A stretch of DNA of 64,000 nucleotides from Aeromicrobium sp. Leaf350 (GCF_916858655.1 NZ_CAKASL010000001.1:1-64000); one strand, 5' to 3'. Counted from the first letter of the stretch, positions 38,590 to 47,776 are shown. Numbers and translations are program-made. Notes: generated by a model from the sequence alone, not told the origin.

Positions 38590-39182
38590 GCGGCGTGCGC
38601 TCCCTTCTTCTTCGTGCTGGTCGTGGCGGCGGTGCGGTTCGTGCGACGGTCGAGGAGGCTCGAGCCGAAGGCCCAGGCCGCGTAGGCCAGCAGGGCGATG
38701 ACCACGCCGGTGGTGACGACCTGGCGGGCCGAGCCCGACAGCGCGTGGTTGACGTGCCCCAGCAGCGGCACGGAGTACCAGAGCCGACCCCTGACCTGGT
38801 CGGCGATGACCGGCTTCGCGTCGACGATGCTGTTGGCATCGCCCTGGGTGATGAACGTGCGCTCGTCCGAGCCGTTCGTCGGCGCCCCGATGCCCACGAC
38901 CCGGTGGGTGACGACCTCGGGCTCGCCCGAGACGAGCTGGTAGGTGACGACGTCACCGACCTTGATGTCGTCGGCGTCGACCGGCTTGACGACGACCAGG
39001 GTTCCCGGCGGGAAGTCCGGCCGCATCGACCCGGTCAGCACCGTGTACGGCGTCGCGCCGCCCGCGCGGGGCACGAGCACGCCGACGGCCACCATCGCGG
39101 TGGTCGCCAGGATGACGGTCCACGTGAGCGTGAGCGTCAGGAAGCCGAAGGCGCTGCGGGTCTTGGTCATGGGCGTGTCCAT
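38586..39182 (-). CDS. sipW: SipW-type signal peptidase I (module 1)
   Basis: 198 residues from the ATG at 39182 (MDTPMTK; ATG at 39170 is an alternative). TM (about 13-37), YTVLTGSMRPDFPPGT with Ser52, VTHRVVG with His93, QGDANS, C-terminal TM, and a Lys-rich end. Clearly paralogous to 33938-34516 (shared GAPYTVLTGSM / GATPYTVLTGSM and RGxLWYSVPxLGH). It follows the exported subunit gene after 64 nt. Confidence 0.88.
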   Translation of the reverse strand: MDTPMTKTRSAFGFLTLTLTWTVILATTAMVAVGVLVPRAGGATPYTVLTGSMRPDFPPGTLVVVKPVDADDIKVGDVVTYQLVSGEPEVVTHRVVGIGAPTNGSDERTFITQGDANSIVDAKPVIADQVRGRLWYSVPLLGHVNHALSGSARQVVTTGVVIALLAYAAWAFGSSLLDRRTNRTAATTSTKKKGAHAA

Positions 39183-39246
39183 GGGAACGTCCCGGCGCCG
39201 GCCGTCGACCGGCGCCGGAGTCCGTTCCCTCAGGAGCATCCGTTCG

Positions 39247-39780
39247 TCAGTTGTGCGTCTGGACGGCGACGAGCTGGAGCTGGCCGAGCTGCTCCGCGGT
39301 GATGTTCTTGCCGTCGTTGTCGGCAGACGTCAGCGGGTTCGCCGAGACCGTGCCGTAGGGGTACGAGGCGTTGACGGTGGCGGTGATGGTCTTCGTGCCC
39401 TGACCGACCACCGTGTTGTTCGTGACGCCATCACCCGACAGGGTGACGGCCCCGAAGGTCAGCTCGGAGGCGAGCGGGCCGGCGGCGGTGATGTTGCCGA
39501 TCTGCAGCTTGGCGCCGATGTGGTCGCCCTGGAGGTCCAGCGTGACGGTGCACTGCAGGCGGATCGTGTCGCCCGGGATGACCTTGACGACAGGCGTCGA
39601 GGTCTCGGTGTGCGTCCAGCCCGAGCCACAGGCCGGCGTGCCGAGGGTGATCGTGCCGCTCGACAGCGTGCCGGCGTTCACGTTCGTGTCGGCCGTCCAG
39701 TACGCGAGGGTGCCGGCTCCGCCGAGGAGGATGGCGGCCGCGGCGCCCGCGGCGAGCGCGCCCTTGGTGGTCTTCTTCAT
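39247..39780 (-). CDS. SipW-dependent exported protein, RER_14450-like (module 1)
   Basis: 177 residues from the ATG at 39780, preceded by GGAG. MKKTTKGALAAG opening, Ala/Gly-rich core, AYW at 26-28, then NAGTLSSGTITLG. Two cysteines in the mature beta domain (PACGSGW and RLQCTVT) at positions comparable to the module 2 paralogue. As first gene with the best ribosome site in the cluster it is the best candidate for an abundant structural subunit. Confidence 0.8.
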   Translation of the reverse strand: MKKTTKGALAAGAAAAILLGGAGTLAYWTADTNVNAGTLSSGTITLGTPACGSGWTHTETSTPVVKVIPGDTIRLQCTVTLDLQGDHIGAKLQIGNITAAGPLASELTFGAVTLSGDGVTNNTVVGQGTKTITATVNASYPYGTVSANPLTSADNDGKNITAEQLGQLQLVAVQTHN

Positions 39781-40106
39781 GGTGATGCTCCTGGGTGAGG
39801 GTGAGCACGCCGACCTGGCATGTCGAGGAAGAGACGCCCCGATCACGGGATCGTGACGCGACTTCCGCCACCAGCCGACATGTGTTTCAGATCACACTCC
39901 CCCGCGGGCGCACACCCAGCAACCTCAAAAAGCCTTTCTCCCCCACTCCCACCGCACAACTCACTGGAACGACGGCCGTCTCGATGAGCACATTCCCTGC
40001 GCGGAAACGCCAAAGGTCCCACTGACGCCGACCACAGGTCGAGCGCAGCGAGACTCCGCGGGTCAAGCGCGAGGAACGAGCGCGAAGGCGACGGAGTCGC
40101 CTTCGC
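39781..40106. other. 326-bp intergenic region upstream of the SipW cluster
   Basis: No gene seen. It must contain the promoter of module 1 (minus strand). It is locally less GC-rich than the flanking genes (around 39890-39970). A short inverted repeat TCACG-GGAT-CGTGA lies near 39844, and the pdxS terminator hairpin occupies the far end. Confidence 0.6.
40082..40106 (-). terminator. Terminator hairpin after pdxS
   Basis: Perfect 11-bp stem (GCGAAGGCGAC pairing with GTCGCCTTCGC) and a GGA loop, starting directly after the pdxS stop. No strong U-tract. It would isolate pdxS from the SipW cluster downstream. Confidence 0.65.
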
Positions 40107-41024
40107 TCACCAGCCGCGGGTCTCGAGGCGGTGAGGCTCGGGGATGTCGGAGACGTTGATGCCGACCATCGCGTCACCGAGGCCGCGCGAGACCTTCGCG
40201 ACGACGTCGGGGTCGTCGTAGAACGTCGTGGCCTTGACGATGGCCTCGGCACGCTCGGCCGGGTTGCCCGACTTGAAGATGCCCGAGCCCACGAACACGC
40301 CCTCCGAGCCGAGCTGCATCACCAGCGCCGCGTCGGCCGGGGTCGCGATGCCACCGGCAGTGAACAGCACGACGGGCAGCTTGCCGGTCTGGGCGATCTC
40401 CTTGACGAGGTCGAACGGCGCCTGGAGCTCCTTCGCGGCGACGTACAGCTCGTCGTCGCGCAGGCCCTGCAGCTTGCGGATCTCGCCGGTGATCTTGCGG
40501 ATGTGGGTGACCGCGTTGGAGACGTCGCCCGTGCCAGCCTCACCCTTGGAGCGGATGAACGCCGCCCCCTCGGTGATGCGGCGCAGCGCCTCGCCCAGGT
40601 TCGTCGCGCCGCACACGAACGGGACGTTGAACGCCCACTTGTCGATGTGGTTGGCGTAGTCGGCCGGGGTCAGCACCTCGGACTCGTCGACGTAGTCGAC
40701 ACCCAGGCTCTGCAGGATCTGCGCCTCGGCGAAGTGGCCGATGCGGGCCTTGGCCATGACGGGGATCGAGACGGCCTCGATGATCGCGTCGATCAGGTCG
40801 GGATCGCTGGCACGCGCCACACCGCCCTGCGCACGGATGTCGGCGGGCACCCGCTCGAGCGCCATGACCGCCACCGCGCCGGCGTCCTCGGCGATCTTCG
40901 CCTGGTCAGCCGTGACGACGTCCATGATGACGCCGCCCTTCAGCATCTCGGCCATCCCGCGCTTCACGCGGGAGGTGCCGATACCGGTGTCGTTCGAGGC
41001 GCTGGGGGTCTGTTCGGTGCTCAC
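40107..41024 (-). CDS. pdxS: Pyridoxal 5'-phosphate synthase lyase subunit PdxS
   Basis: 305 residues from a GTG start. TIM-barrel enzyme condensing ribose 5-phosphate, glyceraldehyde 3-phosphate and ammonia. Schiff-base Lys92 in [10 protein letters not shown], second Lys in [13 protein letters not shown], and [17 protein letters not shown] are all present. Unusually it is separated from pdxT by the ten-gene SipW cluster and its own terminator. Confidence 0.97.
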   Translation of the reverse strand: MSTEQTPSASNDTGIGTSRVKRGMAEMLKGGVIMDVVTADQAKIAEDAGAVAVMALERVPADIRAQGGVARASDPDLIDAIIEAVSIPVMAKARIGHFAEAQILQSLGVDYVDESEVLTPADYANHIDKWAFNVPFVCGATNLGEALRRITEGAAFIRSKGEAGTGDVSNAVTHIRKITGEIRKLQGLRDDELYVAAKELQAPFDLVKEIAQTGKLPVVLFTAGGIATPADAALVMQLGSEGVFVGSGIFKSGNPAERAEAIVKATTFYDDPDVVAKVSRGLGDAMVGINVSDIPEPHRLETRGW

Positions 41025-41033
41025 CCGGCGAGT

Positions 41034-42683
41034 CTAGCGAGCGGGTTGGGCGGACCTCACGACGTCCACCATCCTGAGACGGTCGACGACCTTGCGGCGA
41101 GGGCGCCCGTCAGCTCGGCCCGACCGCCGTTCGTGGGCGTCGAGGACCTTCCAGTCGGCCAGGTCGAGGGCGGCTCCGTCGGCGAGGAGCGCGCGCGAGC
41201 CGCGATGCGGCTCGACCCGACCGGTCGCGACGTCCGAGAGCAGGGCGTTCACGGTCTCGAGCGAGCACGACTTGTTGGTGCCGATGAAGCCCGTGGGGCC
41301 GCGCTTGGCCCAGCCGACGACGTAGGTGCGCGGCAGCAGGTCTCCCCCGGGCTCGGTGAGCACACGGCCGCCGACGTTCGAGATGCGGTGGGCCTCCGGG
41401 TCGAACGGGACGCCGGGAATCGGATCGGAGCGGTAGCCGACCGAGCGCAGCACGGTCGTGGTCGCGATGAGCTCGTGCTCCTCGGTGGGCACCGCGCGCA
41501 CCGCGCCGTCCGGGCCGGTCTCGAGGCGGGTGCGGGCGACACGGAGGCCCTCGACGCGGTCGGTGCCGAGGATCTGCTCGGGTGCCGAGAGGAAGCGCAG
41601 CACGACGCGGCGGCGGTCGGGATCGATCGTGGCGTCCGAGCCCTCGCGCAGGAGTCGCGACTTGGTGTCGTCGCCGCCCAGCAGCTCCTGCTGCGGGACC
41701 ACGACGTCGAGGTCGGGGTGGGTCAGCAGGCCGACCATCTCGGGCACGGTGAACGCGGCCTCGGCCGGGCCACGGCGGGCCACGAGCACGACCTCGCGCA
41801 CGGCGCTGGTGCGCAGAGCCTCGAGGGCGTGGTCGGCGATGTCGGTGCGGGCCAGCTCGGCCGGGTCGCTGAGCAGCACGCGTGCGACGTCGAGCGCGAC
41901 GTTGCCGTTGCCGACCACCACGACGCGGTCGGCCGAGAGGTCGAGCGGGGTGTCGACGTGGTCGGGGTGCCCGTTGTACCAAGCGACGACGTGGGTGGCC
42001 GTCGCGTTGCCGGGCAGGTCCTCCCCCGGCACGCCGATGCGACGGTCGCGGGAGGCGCCGGTGGCGTAGATGACCGCGTCGTACCCGGCGAGGACCTCGT
42101 CGTGGCTGACATCGGTGCCGACCTCGACCCCGAGCCGGTACTCGAAGCCGGGCTGAGACTCGATCTGCGCGAAGAGCTTGCCGATGTCCTTGGTGTGCTG
42201 GTGGTCGGGCGCCACTCCCGCGCGCACCAGGCCGTGCGGCGTGGGGAGGCGGTCGAGCACCGTGACGTCGACCCCGCGCTGCTTCAGCAGCTCGTCGGCC
42301 GCGTACAGCGCGGCGGGACCTGCCCCCACGATCGCGACGCTCAGCTGCGAACGCTCCTGGATGCGCACGACCGGCGGCACGGGAGCCTGGGCCGGCCTGG
42401 TGGCCGACTCCAGGCCGTTGCCGGCGTCCGATCCCGCGTGGAACAGCGCGTTGAGCTCCATGAACACGAGCTCGTCGTCGTCGAGGCGCGTGTGCGGCTT
42501 GATCGCTCCGACGGGGCAGGCGCGGACGCACGCCCCGCAGTCGACGCACGAGATCGGGTCGATGTAGACCATCTCGGCCGTCGCGAAGTCGGGCTCGTCG
42601 GGCGTGGGGTGGATGCAGTTGACCGGACAGGCGAATGCGCAGGCGGCATCGCCGCAGCAGGGCTGCGTGACGACGTGCGGCAC
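41034..42683 (-). CDS. Ferredoxin-NADP reductase with N-terminal ferredoxin domain (FprB-like)
   Basis: 549 residues from a GTG start. Residues 1-75 are a 7Fe/8Fe-type ferredoxin: Cys9/10, 15, 19, 23, then C46-VDC-GAC-VRAC-P. The rest is an adrenodoxin-reductase-like flavoprotein: VAIVGAGPAALYAADE (FAD), VVVVGNGNVALDVARVL (NADP), and ATH...GWAKRGPTGFIGTNK at the C-terminus. Resembles mycobacterial FprB. It begins one base after the diiron oxygenase stop, so it is the probable electron donor for that enzyme. Confidence 0.9.
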   Translation of the reverse strand: MPHVVTQPCCGDAACAFACPVNCIHPTPDEPDFATAEMVYIDPISCVDCGACVRACPVGAIKPHTRLDDDELVFMELNALFHAGSDAGNGLESATRPAQAPVPPVVRIQERSQLSVAIVGAGPAALYAADELLKQRGVDVTVLDRLPTPHGLVRAGVAPDHQHTKDIGKLFAQIESQPGFEYRLGVEVGTDVSHDEVLAGYDAVIYATGASRDRRIGVPGEDLPGNATATHVVAWYNGHPDHVDTPLDLSADRVVVVGNGNVALDVARVLLSDPAELARTDIADHALEALRTSAVREVVLVARRGPAEAAFTVPEMVGLLTHPDLDVVVPQQELLGGDDTKSRLLREGSDATIDPDRRRVVLRFLSAPEQILGTDRVEGLRVARTRLETGPDGAVRAVPTEEHELIATTTVLRSVGYRSDPIPGVPFDPEAHRISNVGGRVLTEPGGDLLPRTYVVGWAKRGPTGFIGTNKSCSLETVNALLSDVATGRVEPHRGSRALLADGAALDLADWKVLDAHERRSGRADGRPRRKVVDRLRMVDVVRSAQPAR

Positions 42684-42684
42684 G

Positions 42685-43722
42685 TCAGGCTGCGTCAGAG
42701 ACGACGGGGTCGATCAGCGCGGCCGAGGGCTCGCTGCGGTAGCGCGACGAGCGGCCGTCGATCTTCAGCCAGCGCCACATCCGGCGTGACGAGCGGGTCA
42801 TCAGGCCCGACTCCTCGGCGAGCATGCGCACGTCGCTGAACAGGTCGGCCAGGAACTCCTGCGACTCCGGGCTGTCCCAGTAGAGCTCGTCGAGCACCTT
42901 CTTGGGCACGCCGAGCTGCGTGCGCATCTCCTTCGGCGGGATCAGGATCGCGTCGCCCAGCACGCGCATGATCACGGGGTACAGCATCGCGATCACCCAC
43001 CGCTCGACGCGACCGAGACGCGGGCCGTTGCGCATGATGAAGGCGTGCGCGAACGAGATGTGGCGCGCCTCCTCGGCGACGTGGATCTGCATGATCCGCG
43101 ACAGCACGGGAGGCAGCTGCTTCGAGCCGCGCAGGATCTGCTTCTGGGTGTGGTCGATGGGCTCCTCGCCCGCGAGCACGCCGATGAAGAAGCCGACCGG
43201 GAACCGCGAGGCCACGAGCGGCAGGAAGCCCGAGATCGCGCGCATCCAGCGGCGCATGCCCGGGACGTCGGCGCCGATGCGGTTCACGCACTGCTGGAAC
43301 ATCTGCGTGTGGTGGCACTCCTCGGTGGCCTCGTGGGTGAGGTACCGGAACTCGGCCGAGCCGTTGGGCTGGGTGAAGACGTACTGCATGATGCCGCGGA
43401 TCAGGATGTTCTCGAACTGCAGGCCGACCTTGAGGATGTTGGCCTGACGCCACATGCCGATCTCGATCTGACGCTCGACGGGCAGTGCCTTGTACCAGGG
43501 GTGCGAGCCGAGCGGGTCGATGCCGTCGGGCAGGATCCACCGCTCGTCGGTGCGGTCGACCTGGAAGTCCGGGTGGTCCCACGGGATGTCGATGAAGGCG
43601 TTGAAGTGACGATCGACCGACGCCTGCGAGAGCTGCTGCAGCGTCTGCTCGTACTCCGCCTTGCTCAGGGTCGGGAGGTCGTCCTGGGTCTGGTCGAGGT
43701 CGTGCGCGTCCGTGACGGTCAT
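42685..43722 (-). CDS. AurF-like diiron N-oxygenase family protein
   Basis: 345 residues. Ferritin-like diiron oxygenase of the AurF family. Candidate metal ligands: Glu in LQFENIL, Glu/His in HEATEECHHTQMF, Glu/His in EEPIDH, and the Glu-His set in HVAEEARHISFAH. AurF itself oxidises an aryl amine; the substrate here is unknown and could be a lipid or other compound. Co-transcribed with the ferredoxin reductase. The start ATG lies about 6 nt after a -10-like element, implying a leaderless mRNA, and the promoter overlaps a 13-bp inverted repeat. Confidence 0.85.
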   Translation of the reverse strand: MTVTDAHDLDQTQDDLPTLSKAEYEQTLQQLSQASVDRHFNAFIDIPWDHPDFQVDRTDERWILPDGIDPLGSHPWYKALPVERQIEIGMWRQANILKVGLQFENILIRGIMQYVFTQPNGSAEFRYLTHEATEECHHTQMFQQCVNRIGADVPGMRRWMRAISGFLPLVASRFPVGFFIGVLAGEEPIDHTQKQILRGSKQLPPVLSRIMQIHVAEEARHISFAHAFIMRNGPRLGRVERWVIAMLYPVIMRVLGDAILIPPKEMRTQLGVPKKVLDELYWDSPESQEFLADLFSDVRMLAEESGLMTRSSRRMWRWLKIDGRSSRYRSEPSAALIDPVVSDAA

Positions 43723-43728
43723 ACCGAC

Positions 43729-43758
43729 AGTATGTGCACGTCACGATCTATGTGTCAA
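43729..43758 (-). promoter_or_regulatory. Putative promoter of the diiron oxygenase operon
   Basis: On the minus strand TTGACA (43758-43753), an 18-nt spacer and CATACT (43734-43729). Transcription would begin at or next to the A of the start codon at 43722. The -35 lies partly within the operator below. Confidence 0.5.
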
Positions 43759-43780
43759 CGGTGATGGCACATAGATCGTG
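43742..43780. promoter_or_regulatory. Operator-like 13-bp perfect inverted repeat
   Basis: CACGATCTATGTG (43742-43754) and its exact reverse complement (43768-43780) are separated by 13 nt. The repeat overlaps the predicted promoter, so a dimeric repressor could block transcription. No regulator gene is adjacent. Confidence 0.75.
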
Positions 43781-43812
43781 CGTCATCACTCACAGCTGCC
43801 TGACCTGCAGGT

Positions 43813-44451
43813 TCAGGTGTCGAGGCCCGGGTTCTGCACCGCCTGACGGTGCACGATTGCCATGCGCTGGAACACCGTGACGAGACTCGCGAGGGCGAGG
43901 ACCCAGAGCGTGATCTCGGTCAGGAAGTCCCACCCCAGCAGGCCGTTGAAGCCCGTCATGACCAGGATCGCGACGAGCCGGTCGGCCCGTTCGGCGATGC
44001 CACCCTTGGCCTGCATGCCGAGGCTCTCGGCGCGGGCGCGGGCGTACGAGGTGAGGTTGCCGAGCACGAGGCACGCCAGGCTGAGGTAGAAGTACCAGCG
44101 CACCTCGCCCAGGTCGGCCTCGGCGTGCACCGAGACGTAGTAGATCGCGAGGCCACCGAAGATCGCGGCATCGCCCACGCGGTCGAGCGTCGAGTCCAGG
44201 AACGCTCCCCACTTGCTCGACGTCCCCAGCTGGCGGGCCATGTAGCCGTCCATGAGGTCGCTGAACACGAACGCCGTGATGAACATGACGCCCCAGAACA
44301 GCTCGCCACGGGGGAAGAAGAACAGCGCGCCGAACACCACGCCGGCCGTGCCGACGATCGTGACGTGGTCGGGCTTCACGCCCCACTTCAGGAGCAGGTT
44401 CGCCGGGTGCGCCAGGATCGTGGTCCAGAACTGGCGGAAGCGCTCGAGCAT
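43813..44451 (-). CDS. pgsA: Phosphatidylinositol phosphate synthase-type CDP-alcohol phosphotransferase
   Basis: 212 residues with about six membrane helices. Full CDP-alcohol phosphotransferase signature: D-L-M-DG-Y-M-AR...GAFLDSTLDR (four catalytic Asp). In actinobacteria the pgsA next to HIT/thrS makes phosphatidylinositol phosphate from CDP-DAG and inositol phosphate. The acyltransferase and PimA mannosyltransferase genes that normally follow are missing. GGAGG precedes the ATG. Confidence 0.9.
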   Translation of the reverse strand: MLERFRQFWTTILAHPANLLLKWGVKPDHVTIVGTAGVVFGALFFFPRGELFWGVMFITAFVFSDLMDGYMARQLGTSSKWGAFLDSTLDRVGDAAIFGGLAIYYVSVHAEADLGEVRWYFYLSLACLVLGNLTSYARARAESLGMQAKGGIAERADRLVAILVMTGFNGLLGWDFLTEITLWVLALASLVTVFQRMAIVHRQAVQNPGLDT

Positions 44452-44485
44452 GGGTGAAGTCCTCCCGGGACGTCGAGGACAGGTC

Positions 44486-45031
44486 TCAGGTGCCGTCGGA
44501 CCAGGCGGCGGCCAGCAGGTCGCGCGTGTCCTCGAGCAGCTGGGGCAGGGTCTTGGTCTGCCCCAGGACGGTCATGAAGTTGGCGTCGCCCGACCAGCGC
44601 GGGACGACGTGCTGGTGGAGGTGCTGCGAGAGCGAGCCGCCCGCCACTCCCCCGAGGTTGAGCCCGACGTTGAAGCCGTGAGGCTGCGAGACCCGACGGA
44701 TCGTGCGGAGGGCGTGCTGGGTCAGCTCGGCCACCTCCGCCGTCTCCGCGGGCGTGAGCTCGGTGTAGTCGGCGACGTGCCGGTCGGGCACGACCATGAG
44801 GTGGCCCGGGTTGTACGGGTACAGGTTCAGCACGACGAAGCACGTCTCGCCGCGGTGCACCACGAGCTCGGACTGCGCACCGCCCGCGGCGATGCGGCAG
44901 AACGGGCAGCCGGGATCGGCCCCCTCCGCGAGATCGAGGCCCGCCGACTCCGCCTCGGACTCCTCGCCGCGCACGTACGACATGCGGTACGGCGTGTAGA
45001 GCCGCTGCAGCCGGTCAGGTCCCTCGGTCAC
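44486..45031 (-). CDS. HIT family hydrolase/phosphorylase
   Basis: 181 residues from a GTG start. Contains the histidine triad SQHLHQHVVPRW, and CPFCRI for zinc. Similar to the mycobacterial Ap4A phosphorylase encoded between thrS and pgsA; that function is inferred from this conserved position. Opening RLQRLYTPYRMSYV is characteristic of that subgroup. Confidence 0.9.
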   Translation of the reverse strand: MTEGPDRLQRLYTPYRMSYVRGEESEAESAGLDLAEGADPGCPFCRIAAGGAQSELVVHRGETCFVVLNLYPYNPGHLMVVPDRHVADYTELTPAETAEVAELTQHALRTIRRVSQPHGFNVGLNLGGVAGGSLSQHLHQHVVPRWSGDANFMTVLGQTKTLPQLLEDTRDLLAAAWSDGT

Positions 45032-45117
45032 GCCGCAACCCTAGTGCGTCTCGCAGCCGACCCCGCGGAGCGGTGAGTCTGTCGGCTGTCGCCGACCAGC
45101 TCACCGCCCCCGACGGG

Positions 45118-47091
45118 TCAGACCTGGGTGCGGGAGGTGACGGCGTCGACGATGCGGGCCACCGCGTCGTCGAGCGGCACCGCGTTCTCCTGCTCCCCGT
45201 TGCGGAAGCGGAAGGAGACGGCGCCGGCCTCGATGTCGTGGTCGCCCGCGAGCAGCATGAACGGCACCTTCTGGGTCTGCGCGTTGCGGATCTTCTTCTG
45301 CATCCGCTCGTCGGACTCGTCGAGCTCGAAGCGGATGCCGGCGGCCTTGAGCCGCTCCCCCAGCTCCCGCAGGTGCTCGGTGTGGCGCTCGGCGACGGGG
45401 ATGCCGACGGCCTGCACCGGGGCGAGCCACGGAGGGAAGGCGCCGGCGTAGTGCTCCACGAGCACGCCCATGAACCGCTCGATCGAGCCGAACTTGGCCG
45501 AGTGGATCATGACGGGCTTCTGGCGCGAGCCGTCCGGAGCGATGTACTCCAGGTCGAAGCGCTCGGCCGACGGCATGTTGAAGTCGTACTGGATGGTCGA
45601 CATCTGCCAGGTCCGGCCGATCGCGTCGCGCGCCTGCACCGAGACCTTCGGCCCGTAGTACGCCGCTCCACCCGGGTCCGGAACGAGCTCGAGCCCGGTC
45701 TCGAGGCACACGTCCTCGAGCACCTTGGTGGCGGTCGCCCAGTCCTCGTCGGACCCGATGAACTTGTCGGGCTTGGAGTCGTCGCGGGTCGACAGCTCGA
45801 GGTAGAAGTCGTCCATCCCGAAGTCGCGCAGCAGGCTCAGCACGAAGCCCAGCAGGTGCCGGATCTCGTCGGGCGCCTGCTCGGGGGTCACGTACGAGTG
45901 CGAGTCGTCCTGCGCGAAGCCGCGCACGCGGGTCAGACCGTGGATCACGCCCGACTTCTCGTTGCGGTACACGTGCCCGAACTCGAACAGGCGCAGCGGC
46001 AGCTCGCGGTACGAGCGCTGCCGCGAGCGGAAGATCAGGTTGTGCATCGGGCAGTTCATCGCCTTGAGGCGGTACGGCTGCCCGTCGAGGTCGAGCGGCG
46101 GGAACATGTTCTCGCCGTAGTACGGCAGGTGGCCCGAGGTGTAGAACAGCTCCTCGCGCGAGACGTGGGGGGTGCCGACGTACTCGAAGCCCTCCTCGAT
46201 GTGCCGGCGGCGGACGTAGTCCTCCATCTCCCGCTTGATGACGCCACCCTTGGGGTGGAACACCGGCAGGCCCGAGCCGATCTCGTCGGGGAAGCTGTAC
46301 AGGTCGAGCTCGGTGCCGAGGCGACGGTGGTCGCGACGCTGCGCCTCCTCGATCCGGTGCAGGTGCTCCTCGAGCGCCTCCTTGGTCGGCCACGCGGTGC
46401 CGTAGACGCGCTGGAGCTGCTTGTTCTTCTCGTTGCCCCGCCAGTAGGCGGCAGCCGAGCGCATGAGCTTGAACGCCGGGATGCGCTTGGTGGTGGGCAG
46501 GTGCGGTCCGCGGCAGAGGTCCTTCCACGCCAGCGACCCGTCGCGCTTGAGGTTGTCGTAGATGCTCAGGCCACCGTCGCCGACCTCGACGCTCGCACCC
46601 TCGGCCGCGTCACCCGCGGAGGACTTCAGGCCGATGAGCTCGAGCTTGTACGGCTCGTCGGCCAGCTCGGCCCGCGCGGCGTCGTCGTCGATCTCGCGAC
46701 GGGAGAACTTCTGGCCCTCCTTGACGATCTTGCGCATCCGGGTCTCGATCTTCTCGAGGTCCTCGGGCACGAACGGCTCCGGCACGTCGAAGTCGTAGTA
46801 GAAGCCGTCGGTGATCGGCGGGCCGATGCCGAGCTTGGCCTGCGGGAACAGCTCCTGCACGGCCTGCGCCATGACGTGGGCGGTCGAGTGGCGCAGGATG
46901 TCGAGGCCGTCGGGCGACGCGATGTCGACGCCCTCGACGCTCTGGCCCTCGGCCAGGGCGACGTTGAGGTCGCGCAGCTCACCGTCGACACGGGCCGCGA
47001 TGACGTCGGGCGTCTCGCTGAACAGCTGCCAGGCCTTGGTGCCGGGGTCGACGACCTTCGGCTCACCGTTGACGACGACGTTCAAGGACAT
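45118..47091 (-). CDS. thrS: Threonyl-tRNA synthetase
   Basis: 657 residues; ATG preceded by AGGAG. Domains: TGS (1-62), editing/SAD region with [11 protein letters not shown], class II core with Zn ligand Cys in [11 protein letters not shown], motif 2 [11 protein letters not shown] and motif 3 region, and C-terminal anticodon domain ([10 protein letters not shown]). The insertion of about ten residues around residue 130 in the editing domain is seen in other actinobacteria. Confidence 0.96.
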   Translation of the reverse strand: MSLNVVVNGEPKVVDPGTKAWQLFSETPDVIAARVDGELRDLNVALAEGQSVEGVDIASPDGLDILRHSTAHVMAQAVQELFPQAKLGIGPPITDGFYYDFDVPEPFVPEDLEKIETRMRKIVKEGQKFSRREIDDDAARAELADEPYKLELIGLKSSAGDAAEGASVEVGDGGLSIYDNLKRDGSLAWKDLCRGPHLPTTKRIPAFKLMRSAAAYWRGNEKNKQLQRVYGTAWPTKEALEEHLHRIEEAQRRDHRRLGTELDLYSFPDEIGSGLPVFHPKGGVIKREMEDYVRRRHIEEGFEYVGTPHVSREELFYTSGHLPYYGENMFPPLDLDGQPYRLKAMNCPMHNLIFRSRQRSYRELPLRLFEFGHVYRNEKSGVIHGLTRVRGFAQDDSHSYVTPEQAPDEIRHLLGFVLSLLRDFGMDDFYLELSTRDDSKPDKFIGSDEDWATATKVLEDVCLETGLELVPDPGGAAYYGPKVSVQARDAIGRTWQMSTIQYDFNMPSAERFDLEYIAPDGSRQKPVMIHSAKFGSIERFMGVLVEHYAGAFPPWLAPVQAVGIPVAERHTEHLRELGERLKAAGIRFELDESDERMQKKIRNAQTQKVPFMLLAGDHDIEAGAVSFRFRNGEQENAVPLDDAVARIVDAVTSRTQV

Positions 47092-47272
47092 GGCGAACTC
47101 CTGTGTTCAGCTGGGCCACCCCCACGAATGGGCAGCGCTCTTGCCGCCAGCCTAGACCTCACCCCGCCTGACCGGATTCCGCCCCGGGCGACCCCCGCCT
47201 GCACCTAGGATGCGGACCGGACACACCGAGCTCCACGTCGCCGTCTCGGGCGACCGACCCAGGGGGAAACTC

Positions 47273-47773
47273 GTGATCACCTTCTTCGTGATCGGCGGCA
47301 TCGGGATCGCGATCCTGCTGCTCTCGATCGTGCTCGGCGACCTGTTCGACGGCGCGCTGTCGTTCCTGGACGTCGGCGGCGACCTGTTCTCGAGCGCCGC
47401 CCTCGGCGGCTTCCTCGGCGCGTTCGGCTTCGCGGGCGCCATCGCGCTCGACGCGACCGACAACCTGACCGCGTCGGTCGGCGTGGGCCTGGTCTCCGGC
47501 GTCGTCGTGGGCCTCGGCGCCGGCTGGGCCTCCTCGCGCCTGCAGCAGGGTGGCGACGAGTCGACCGTGCGCACCAGCACGCTCACGGGTCGCACTGCCA
47601 CGGTGCTGAACGCGATCCCCGCCGACGGCTACGGCGAGGTCACGATCCAGGTCGCCGGCCACATCACGAAGCTCAACGCCCGCTCCGCCGCTCCCGTGCC
47701 GACCGGCACCCCCGTCACCATCACCGCCGTTCTCTCCGCGACCTCCGTGCAGGTCGCCCCTCTGGAGGCTTGA
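47273..47773 (+). CDS. NfeD/YqiJ-like membrane protein
   Basis: 166 residues from the GTG at 47273 (AGGGGGA upstream). Three or so hydrophobic segments and a C-terminal OB-like domain (LTGRTATVLNAIPADGYGEVTI). This matches NfeD-type partners of flotillins. It precedes the flotillin gene by 3 nt, so the pair is probably one membrane-organising unit. Divergent from thrS. Confidence 0.8.
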   Translation: MITFFVIGGIGIAILLLSIVLGDLFDGALSFLDVGGDLFSSAALGGFLGAFGFAGAIALDATDNLTASVGVGLVSGVVVGLGAGWASSRLQQGGDESTVRTSTLTGRTATVLNAIPADGYGEVTIQVAGHITKLNARSAAPVPTGTPVTITAVLSATSVQVAPLEA

Positions 47774-47776
47774 CCC

